Source: an uncultured Pseudomonadota bacterium (GTDB lineage: Bacteria; Pseudomonadota; Gammaproteobacteria; Burkholderiales; Methylophilaceae). Taken from it: 5,703 nt of DNA. Within the stretch, counting starts at the first letter, position 1; the number at the start of each line of letters is the position of its first letter. This document shows, piece by piece, positions 1-5,437 of this stretch. Location: positions 1-5,703 of the forward strand of contig CAINWC010000359.1 of NCBI GenBank assembly GCA_903854305.1. The letters are read 5' to 3'. The notes below the pieces were generated by a model that saw nothing but the letters and a program-made list of their open reading frames with translations, did no database searches and was not told the origin of the DNA. Both the position numbers and the translations under genes were made by a program.

Positions 1-279
1 TTCCATCATGCGCTCGTAAGAATCATCAGGATAGTTTTCAGTATCGTTACTTTGAATGGCAATGGTGTTAATACCATATTGCAACAACTCGCGGCAATCT
101 GCCACTAAGCGTGTTTTAATGGCTTTTACGTAGGGGCAGTGATTGCAGATAAACATGACCAATAGGCCGTTTTTACCAACACTATTGGCTAAAGAATAGC
201 GCTTGCCATCAACGCCAAGCAAATCGAAATCAGCGGCACGTTGACCAAAATTACAAACTGGGGGATTTAAGCTAGCCAT
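1..279 (-). CDS. Thioredoxin-fold redoxin family protein (partial, N-terminal 93 codons)
   Basis: The start and first 93 residues are present; the rest lies beyond base 1. The protein opens MASLNPPVCNFG, then AADFDLLGVDGKRYSL (about residues 15-30), the usual entry strand and hairpin of AhpC/TSA-type thioredoxin folds. The strand GLLVMFI leads into the redox motif C45-N-H-C48 followed by PYV. CNHCPYVK is typical of a conserved proteobacterial thioredoxin-like family, probably cytoplasmic because no signal peptide is visible. Its physiological substrate is not established as far as I know. The ATG at 279-277 has an AGGAG-type ribosome site (287-283 on the minus strand), so the start is secure. 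The gene is divergent from rsmE. The family call is confident; a thiol-disulfide or peroxide role is inferred from the CxxC motif only. Confidence 0.88.
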   Translation of the reverse strand, partial: MASLNPPVCNFGQRAADFDLLGVDGKRYSLANSVGKNGLLVMFICNHCPYVKAIKTRLVADCRELLQYGINTIAIQSNDTENYPDDSYERMME

Positions 280-301
280 TTTTTTCTCCTTAAAGTCGTT
301 A

Positions 302-330
302 TATTTATTTGTTGTCTTACTTATTTACAA
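302..330 (-). promoter_or_regulatory. Candidate sigma70-like promoter of the redoxin gene
   Basis: Read on the minus strand, TTGTAA (330-325) and TAAATA (307-302) are separated by 17 bp. Transcription would begin near 295, giving a leader of about 16 nt before the ATG. The hexamers match the consensus only moderately, and AT-rich DNA yields such pairs by chance. Position upstream of a divergent gene is the main support. Confidence 0.3.
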
Positions 331-340
331 GACATATTCT
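312..340 (+). promoter_or_regulatory. Candidate sigma70-like promoter of rsmE
   Basis: TTGTCT (312-317) and TATTCT (335-340) are 17 bp apart, the optimal spacing. The predicted start near 347 would give a leader of about 66 nt before rsmE. It overlaps the candidate promoter for the divergent redoxin gene, so the two might compete. A short inverted repeat, TGTCTT (313-318) with AAGACA (329-334), lies across the spacer. Confidence 0.33.
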
Positions 341-412
341 ATATGACCATATTAACGTTTATATTATCACTTTTATTTTCACATTTCTCCTTCATTTCGA
401 GACAATTAATTC

Positions 413-1147
413 ATGGCAAATCTGCGCTTTTACACGAACAATCCTTTGGCTTTGGGCGTTACAGTCCAACTCTCAGAAAGCGCTGCCGCGCATGCCACAC
501 GAGCCTTGCGTTTAAATGTGGGAGATAGTGCCATTGTGTTTAATGGCGACGGCTTTGATTATGACTGCGAATTGACTTCGATTAAAAAAAATACCGTGCT
601 GGCGATAATCACCGCAGCCAATCAAGTGAACAATGAGTCGCCATTAAACATTACTTTGTTACAAGCCATCTCCAGCGGAGATCGTATGGACTTTACCATT
701 CAAAAAGCTGTAGAGCTTGGCGTAACCAGAATTCAGCCAATTTCAAGCCAACGCAGCGTGGTGAAACTTTCAGCAGAGCGCGCAGAAAAACGCACTGAAC
801 ACTGGCAAAATATTGCCATTTCAGCCTGCGAGCAATCTGGCCGCGCCGTAGTGCCAGTAGTAGACGCTCCATTAAGCTTACAACACTGGCTGGCAGCCAA
901 TCCACAAAACAACGCAACGCGCATTCTGCTTAACCCTGTAGGTGCGCTACGCCTTGCAGAAGTGGAAAAACCTTGCAATGAAACACAATTACTCATCGGT
1001 GCAGAAGGTGGTTTAGCACAACATGAAATTGACTTAGCTTGTAGCAACGGGTTTCAATCAATTGTGTTAGGGCCACGAATCTTACGTACCGAAACGGCTG
1101 CGCTAACCACTATTGCCGCCATGCAAACCTTATGGGGCGATTTTTAA
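413..1147 (+). CDS. rsmE: 16S rRNA (uracil-1498-N3)-methyltransferase RsmE
   Basis: RsmE uses S-adenosylmethionine to methylate N3 of U1498 in helix 44 of 16S rRNA in the assembled small subunit. The 244-residue length is normal for the family. The N-terminal PUA-like RNA-binding part (about 1-75) includes HATRALRLNVGD (27-38) and FNGDG. The SPOUT methyltransferase part (about 76-244) includes GDRMDFTIQKAVELGV (89-104), the ACEQSGR block (138-144), IGAEGG (195-200) and the knot segment LGPRILRTETAA (219-230). One small oddity is GAEGG where the family usually has GPEGG. The ATG start has only a weak GAGA (399-402) ribosome site about 10 nt upstream, but the protein begins at the expected residue (MANLRFY). 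The gene appears monocistronic, with gaps on both sides, and ends in a perfect inverted repeat. Confidence 0.95.
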   Translation: MANLRFYTNNPLALGVTVQLSESAAAHATRALRLNVGDSAIVFNGDGFDYDCELTSIKKNTVLAIITAANQVNNESPLNITLLQAISSGDRMDFTIQKAVELGVTRIQPISSQRSVVKLSAERAEKRTEHWQNIAISACEQSGRAVVPVVDAPLSLQHWLAANPQNNATRILLNPVGALRLAEVEKPCNETQLLIGAEGGLAQHEIDLACSNGFQSIVLGPRILRTETAALTTIAAMQTLWGDF

Positions 1148-1167
1148 TGGGTTTATACCCATTAAAA
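1142..1167. repeat. Perfect 11-bp inverted repeat spanning the rsmE stop codon
   Basis: TTTTAATGGGT (1142-1152) and ACCCATTAAAA (1157-1167) are exact reverse complements around a TTAT loop. The rsmE TAA stop (1145-1147) sits in the left arm. The hairpin would form at the 3' end of the rsmE mRNA, but it has only three G-C pairs at its loop-proximal end and no following T-run, so it is not a classical intrinsic terminator. It could be an mRNA 3'-end stabiliser, a weak terminator or a protein-binding dyad. Confidence 0.5.
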
Positions 1168-1212
1168 TGATATGCACTGAAAAAATTAGTTACGCATACC
1201 TCACACGCAACG

Positions 1213-1222
1213 TACATTTACA
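1213..1222 (+). promoter_or_regulatory. Tandem TACA half-sites upstream of the HTH-argA promoter
   Basis: TACATTTACA (1213-1222) contains two TACA words 6 bp apart. A near-copy, TACAATTACA, lies at 2957-2966 upstream of argB. TACA is also the half-site of the dyads at 1247-1256 and 1277-1289. A role as regulator half-sites is inference only; the sequence is AT-rich and short. Confidence 0.18.
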
Positions 1223-1245
1223 ATTCACTCAAAACTTAATTTAAT

Positions 1246-1274
1246 TTGTATTTACAGCATTTTAATAATATAAT
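1246..1274 (+). promoter_or_regulatory. Candidate sigma70 promoter of the HTH-argA gene
   Basis: A perfect -10 hexamer TATAAT (1269-1274) lies 17 bp downstream of TTGTAT (1246-1251), which keeps the important TTG of the -35. Transcription would begin near 1281, about 41 nt before the ATG at 1322. The -35 overlaps a small dyad TGTA-TT-TACA (1247-1256), and the predicted start falls within the dyad at 1277-1289. No other promoter-like pair in the 1148-1321 gap is as good. Confidence 0.45.
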
Positions 1275-1276
1275 TT

Positions 1277-1289
1277 TGTAATTATTACA
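1277..1289. promoter_or_regulatory. Candidate operator: perfect dyad TGTAAT-T-ATTACA
   Basis: A perfect two-fold symmetric 13-mer lies immediately downstream of the predicted -10 and covers the predicted transcription start, where a repressor would block initiation. A second dyad with the same half-site core (TGTA/TACA, 1247-1256) covers the -35. The next gene starts with an XRE-type HTH, a family whose dimers commonly bind palindromes near their own promoters, so autoregulation is the natural hypothesis. The dyad is seen in the sequence; the binding protein is inferred. Confidence 0.38.
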
Positions 1290-1321
1290 TTTTAATTTAT
1301 TTATCAGCCGCTAGGTTTATT

Positions 1322-2944
1322 ATGTCTCTGGGTTTATCCATAAGAAATAGGCGCAAGTCACTCAATATAACGCTGCAAACACTCGCTAACGCTATTGGTG
1401 CAGATGCCGGTAACTTGTCCCGCATTGAACGTGGCGAGCTTGGTGCATCTGAAACCATACTGCGCAAAATTGCTGAAGCCTTAAGCTGCACACCGGCCTA
1501 TCTTTACACGCAAAGCGATAACCCGAAAGCAACGCTAACAGCACAAGAAAGTCGTCAGCCTTATCTTGCTGGATTGCAGCAACCATTTGAAGCCACGAGC
1601 AAACCAAACCCCAAGGACTTCGTGCAATGGTTTAGGTCTGCCACACCGTACATTCATGCTTTCGGCGGACGCACCTTTGTGATTGCCTTTGGTGGCGAGG
1701 TCGTAGATCAGAAACAGTTCGTCGCTTTATCACACGACCTAAACTTACTAGCTAGCCTTGAAGTGCGGCTGGTATTGGTACACGGTGCGCGCCCACAAAT
1801 TGAAAAACGGTTACGCCGCGATAAACTCTCGCCTAAATTTGTAAATGGTTTGCGGGTGACTGACGATGCTGCAATGGAAGCGGTTAAAGAAGCCAATGGT
1901 GCGATTCGGGTAGAAATCGAAGCGCTTCTTTCTATGGGTTTAGTCAATTCACCGATGCAAGGCTCGGATATTCGCGTGGCGAGCGGCAACTTTGTGACCG
2001 CTAAACCAATGGGCGTGCGCGATGGCGTTGACTTACAACATACCGGTGAAGTGCGCAGAGTAGATGCCGTTGGCATACAAAAGCGTTTAGATGATGGTGA
2101 GTTAGTCATGCTGTCACCACTAGGCTATTCACCCACGGGCGAGGCCTTTAACCTGAGTTTAGAAGATGTTGCCGTGAGCGCTGCCATTGCACTGGATGCA
2201 GACAAGCTTATTTTCTTGATGGATTCTGAAGGGGTACATAATCTACGGGGTGAATTACTGCGTGAAATGACCGCCGAGAAAGCCAAAAACTTACTGAAAA
2301 ACATACAAAACCGCGAACAGGAAAACGAACAGGCCATTAATATTTCTGAAGATATTAATTATTACTTGCCAGCCGCAGTGCGTGCTTGTGAACATGGCGT
2401 AGCAAGAACGCATTTAATTAGTCGCCACATCGATGGCGCCATTATCCAAGAGTTATTCACGCTCAATGGTATCGGCACAATGGTGACTGAATTAAGCTTA
2501 GAAAGCATGCGCCAAGCCAATATTGATGATGTAGGCGGCATTTTGAAATTAATAGAACCATTAGAAGCTGAAGGCTTTTTAGTGCGGCGCGGGCGTGAAC
2601 ATATTGAAATGGAGATCAACCATTTTTATGTGATGGAGCATGGCAATCGCATTATTGGCTGCGCCGCACTCTACCCATTTATAGCAGAACGGACCGCTGA
2701 ATTTGCTTGCCTGGCGATTGACCCTGCATATAGAGGTGGTGGTCGTGGCGACAGATTGTTTTACTATTGTGCAGAACAAGCCAAAGAATTAGGCTTTAAA
2801 AGCTTATTTTGCCTCACCACGCGTACAGAACACTGGTTTTTAGAGCGCGGATTTGTCGAGCAGAATGTGGATAAATTACCAATGGAAAAACAAAAGCTTT
2901 ATAACTTTCAGCGTAAATCCAAGGTTTTTAGCAAAACGTTGTAA
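1322..2944 (+). CDS. argA: XRE-family helix-turn-helix / N-acetylglutamate synthase fusion (HTH-ArgA)
   Basis: The 540-residue protein joins a DNA-binding domain to the first arginine-biosynthesis enzyme (acetyl-CoA + glutamate to N-acetylglutamate). Residues 5-62 form an XRE HTH: LSIRNRRKSLNITLQTLANAIG, then the recognition region DAGNLSRIERGE and a final helix ending CTPAYLYTQ. A polar linker (63-98) follows. Residues 99 to about 370 are the amino-acid-kinase-fold domain with FVIAFGGE (119-126), LVHGARPQI (152-160), GLRVTD (176-181) and SPLGYSPTGEAFN (265-277); in this family it binds arginine. Residues 395-540 are the GNAT domain with YRGGGRGDRL (470-479, the acetyl-CoA loop), LTTRTEHWFLERGF (498-511) and LYNFQRKSKV (526-535). 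Classical ArgA is about 440 residues and lacks the HTH. ATG 1322 has AGG 6 nt upstream and the frame is closed by TAA at 1271. There is no internal Met before the ArgA part, but there is a GTG at codon 101. The order HTH-argA, argB suggests joint arginine control. Enzyme identity is very sure; DNA binding is inferred. Confidence 0.93.
   Translation: MSLGLSIRNRRKSLNITLQTLANAIGADAGNLSRIERGELGASETILRKIAEALSCTPAYLYTQSDNPKATLTAQESRQPYLAGLQQPFEATSKPNPKDFVQWFRSATPYIHAFGGRTFVIAFGGEVVDQKQFVALSHDLNLLASLEVRLVLVHGARPQIEKRLRRDKLSPKFVNGLRVTDDAAMEAVKEANGAIRVEIEALLSMGLVNSPMQGSDIRVASGNFVTAKPMGVRDGVDLQHTGEVRRVDAVGIQKRLDDGELVMLSPLGYSPTGEAFNLSLEDVAVSAAIALDADKLIFLMDSEGVHNLRGELLREMTAEKAKNLLKNIQNREQENEQAINISEDINYYLPAAVRACEHGVARTHLISRHIDGAIIQELFTLNGIGTMVTELSLESMRQANIDDVGGILKLIEPLEAEGFLVRRGREHIEMEINHFYVMEHGNRIIGCAALYPFIAERTAEFACLAIDPAYRGGGRGDRLFYYCAEQAKELGFKSLFCLTTRTEHWFLERGFVEQNVDKLPMEKQKLYNFQRKSKVFSKTL
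1613..1624 (+). promoter_or_regulatory. Possible internal translation start giving HTH-free ArgA
   Basis: AAGGA (1613-1617) precedes an in-frame GTG (1622-1624, Val101) by 4 nt. Starting there would give MQWFRSATPYIHAFGG and a 440-residue protein, close to the normal ArgA length and beginning just before the kinase-fold domain. The spacing is short and GTG is a weaker start, so use is uncertain. It may be a relic of the ancestral argA start. Confidence 0.28.
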
Positions 2945-2956
2945 GCAAATTTTAGA

Positions 2957-2966
2957 TACAATTACA
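2957..2966 (+). promoter_or_regulatory. TACAATTACA word in the argA-argB gap
   Basis: The 82-bp gap between argA and argB holds TACAATTACA, one mismatch from TACATTTACA at 1213-1222 upstream of the HTH-argA promoter. No strong sigma70 promoter was found in this gap and there is no terminator-like hairpin, so argB may be read through from argA. The shared word is a weak hint of a common regulator. Confidence 0.15.
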
Positions 2967-3008
2967 CAAAGCTAGATTCACTAATATTTACTATTGCCGA
3001 ATATCTAA

Positions 3009-3911
<903 letters not shown>

Positions 3912-3912
3912 T

Positions 3913-4557
3913 TTGTCTTTAAATAATAAGGCTAGGGTTTGGATATTTGACTTAGACGACACCCTGCACAACGCATCCACACACATCTTTCCTGTGATGA
4001 ACTGCGCCATGACGCAATACATCATGGATACGTTAGATTTAGATGAACCTGCCGCCCACAAAATGCGCCAACATTATTGGCGCATTTATGGCGCAACCCT
4101 TAAAGGACTGATGCGCCATCACGGTACTGATTCTTATCATTTTCTGCTTGAAACACACCGACTGATGAATTTACCAGAAATGGTGATTCAGGTGAAGCGC
4201 TTACGCCACATGCTAAACAGACTATCAGGACGTAAGCTCGTGTTCACTAATGCGCCGCGTGATTATGCCGTGCGCGTGCTTGAAATTATGGGCATTGCTG
4301 ATTGTTTCGAGTTAATATTTAGCGTGGAATCCACAAAATTTCACGCCAAGCCTTCTGTACGAGGCTTTCAAATGCTACTCAAAACAATCAAAGCAAAAGC
4401 CAGTGACTGTGTGATGCTGGAAGATAATATACCTGCGCTTATGACCGCAAAACGACTTGGTATGAAAACCATTTGGATTACAAAACAACTACAAAAACCA
4501 AATTTTGTTGATTATCGACTGAGTGGGGTGTTAGCACTTACTCACCTTAAGCTATAA
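3913..4557 (+). CDS. HAD-superfamily pyrimidine 5'-nucleotidase (SDT1-like)
   Basis: This 214-residue haloacid-dehalogenase-fold hydrolase resembles the pyrimidine 5'-nucleotidase group that often follows argB in betaproteobacteria; it would dephosphorylate UMP/CMP-type nucleotides, though the substrate is not shown here. All four HAD motifs are visible: I, DLDDT (13-17, nucleophile D13 and acid D15); II, FTN (111-113); III, K146 in HAKPS; IV, LEDN (169-172). The helical cap lies at about 20-100. The start is TTG 3913, 1 nt after the argB TAG. It is the only standard start between an in-frame stop (3895) and motif I, and AAGG (3900-3903) inside the argB end lies 9 nt upstream, so translation is probably coupled to argB. 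Nested inverted repeats lie at 4061-4119 within the cap coding region. slmA starts 29 nt downstream. Confidence 0.88.
   Translation: MSLNNKARVWIFDLDDTLHNASTHIFPVMNCAMTQYIMDTLDLDEPAAHKMRQHYWRIYGATLKGLMRHHGTDSYHFLLETHRLMNLPEMVIQVKRLRHMLNRLSGRKLVFTNAPRDYAVRVLEIMGIADCFELIFSVESTKFHAKPSVRGFQMLLKTIKAKASDCVMLEDNIPALMTAKRLGMKTIWITKQLQKPNFVDYRLSGVLALTHLKL
4061..4119. repeat. Nested inverted repeats of TGCGCCA inside the HAD gene
   Basis: AAATGCGCCAA (4061-4071) and TTGGCGCATTT (4077-4087) form a perfect 11-bp stem with a 5-nt loop. Directly after it, ATGGCGCA (4088-4095) pairs with TGCGCCAT (4112-4119). Thus four copies of the 7-mer TGCGCCA, two in each orientation, lie in 55 bp, and a fifth is at 4003-4009. 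The DNA is in-frame coding (MRQHYWRIYGA...LMRHH), so the structure is imposed on a gene. Confidence 0.55.
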
Positions 4558-4586
4558 TTAAACGATCATTTGTGAGGATAATAAAA

Positions 4587-5150
4587 ATGGCTGGCGAACG
4601 CAAACAACAAATATTAGAAACACTGGCAAAAATGCTGGAAGCACCCAAACGCGAGAAAATCACCACTGCCTCACTTGCTGCAAAATTGGAGGTGAGTGAG
4701 GCGGCGCTTTACCGCCACTTTGCCAATAAAGCACAAATGTTTGAAGGTCTAATCCTGTTTATTGAGGAAACGATTTTCGGCTTAATCAATAAAATCAGCA
4801 CTGAAGAAACCGACGGCTTAAGACAGGTCCAGCGCATTATCACCATGTTATTAGTGTTTGCAGAAAAGAATCCCGGCATGACCCGCGTACTCATTGGCGA
4901 TGCATTAGTCAATGAAGACGAAAAATTACAACTGCGCATCAACCAACTATATGACCGCATTGAGGTCACACTCAAACAAAGCTTACGGATTGCCGAAACG
5001 CAAACAGGTAAGCAAGGCGATGCCGAGGCACAAGCCAACTTAATGGTGTGTTATGTTTTAGGGCGTTGGCATCAGTTTGCAAAAAGTGGTTTTAAACGAA
5101 AACCAACTGAGTTTGTCCAACAGCAACTAACAACGTTTATTAACACTTAA
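4587..5150 (+). CDS. slmA: Nucleoid occlusion factor SlmA (TetR family)
   Basis: SlmA is a TetR-fold dimer that binds palindromic sites on the chromosome and, when DNA-bound, antagonises FtsZ assembly so that division does not cut the nucleoid. The 187 residues match the family across their length: RKQQILETLAKMLE (5-18), the HTH ITTASLAAKLEVSEAALYRHFANKAQMFEGL (25-55) with the SEAALYRHF signature, then the ligand/FtsZ-binding region with FAEKNPGMTRVLIGDAL (91-107), the INQLYDRIE block (118-126), and SGFKRKPTEF (167-176) near the end. The start is ATG 4587 with TGAGGA (4573-4578) 8 nt upstream; an in-frame GTG at 4572 overlaps that ribosome site and is unlikely. A TATAAT (4553-4558) over the HAD stop may be an extra -10, but no good -35 pairs with it. 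It is 29 nt after the HAD gene and 39 nt before the DUF2788 gene, probably the same operon. Confidence 0.93.
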   Translation: MAGERKQQILETLAKMLEAPKREKITTASLAAKLEVSEAALYRHFANKAQMFEGLILFIEETIFGLINKISTEETDGLRQVQRIITMLLVFAEKNPGMTRVLIGDALVNEDEKLQLRINQLYDRIEVTLKQSLRIAETQTGKQGDAEAQANLMVCYVLGRWHQFAKSGFKRKPTEFVQQQLTTFINT

Positions 5151-5189
5151 TCAGCTAGTTAGATTAGCTTAAATATACTGGAGAAAATC

Positions 5190-5414
5190 TTGCAAGGTAC
5201 GATGTTTGGTTTTACAGAAGCACAGATTACTGAGTTTGGCATGACCTATGGCGTAGGCGGGTTAATGCTACTAATGGTATTCATCGTAGGGCATTTGGCT
5301 TGGGAGTCAAAAGCCGGGAAGTTTGGCACCTTTGCTTTATTTTTAGGCCTAACTTTCGGCATGGTGGGTTATGTGGCGAAATATATTATTAAATATAAAC
5401 TGGGTATTGAATAA
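5190..5414 (+). CDS. DUF2788 family small inner-membrane protein
   Basis: This 74-residue protein has two hydrophobic helices, about 18-37 (GMTYGVGGLMLLMVFIVGHLAW) and 46-65 (GTFALFLGLTFGMVGYVAKY), joined by a short polar turn ESKAGKFG, so it is a helical hairpin in the inner membrane. It resembles the DUF2788 family of short proteobacterial proteins, whose function I do not know. The start is chosen as TTG 5190 because GGAGA (5180-5184) lies 5-6 nt upstream; ATG 5202 is the alternative (70 residues), with AAGG only 4 nt away. The gene lies 39 nt after slmA in the same direction and ends 12 nt from a converging gene. The family call is from memory of its conserved core (GHLAWESKAGKFGTF). Confidence 0.75.
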   Translation: MQGTMFGFTEAQITEFGMTYGVGGLMLLMVFIVGHLAWESKAGKFGTFALFLGLTFGMVGYVAKYIIKYKLGIE

Positions 5415-5437
5415 TCAGCATCCATTTTACTTCAATA
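5405..5437. terminator. Weak inverted repeat across the convergent 3' ends
   Basis: TATTGAA (5405-5411) and TTCAATA (5431-5437) are exact reverse complements; GGG (5402-5404) and CCC (5441-5443) could extend the stem past a bulge. The 19-nt loop contains both stop codons of the converging genes. There is no T-run, the loop is large and the pairing is mostly A-T, so a bidirectional terminator role is only a possibility. Confidence 0.2.

Noticed and set aside
309..528. Two short plus-strand reading frames (68 and 61 codons) overlapping the 5' end of rsmE
   Set aside because: They run from non-coding AT-rich DNA into rsmE in other frames, lack ribosome sites and show no family resemblance.
693..1047. 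Antisense reading frames inside rsmE
   Set aside because: Low-complexity Ser/Ala/Cys/Arg-rich translations opposite a clearly conserved gene; shadows of its codon use.
1322..1624. A separate small HTH regulator gene fused to argA by a frameshift or readthrough
   Set aside because: There is no stop codon or frame change between the HTH and ArgA parts; the linker reads through in one frame, so it is a true fusion in this sequence.
1708..2109. 133-codon antisense reading frame inside the HTH-argA gene
   Set aside because: Ser/Thr/Arg-rich composition typical of the reverse strand of a real gene; no recognisable motif.
2336..2359. Perfect 8-bp inverted repeat ATTAATAT / ATATTAAT with an 8-nt loop in argA
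   Set aside because: Entirely A-T, lies in coding sequence (INISEDINY), and is expected by chance in DNA of this composition.
4572..4586. GTG at 4572 as slmA start, adding five residues
   Set aside because: The GTG lies within the TGAGGA ribosome site that serves the ATG at 4587, and family members align from that ATG.
5153..5169. AGCTA / TAGCT short inverted repeat between slmA and the DUF2788 gene as a terminator
   Set aside because: Only 5 bp, not GC-rich and without a T-run.
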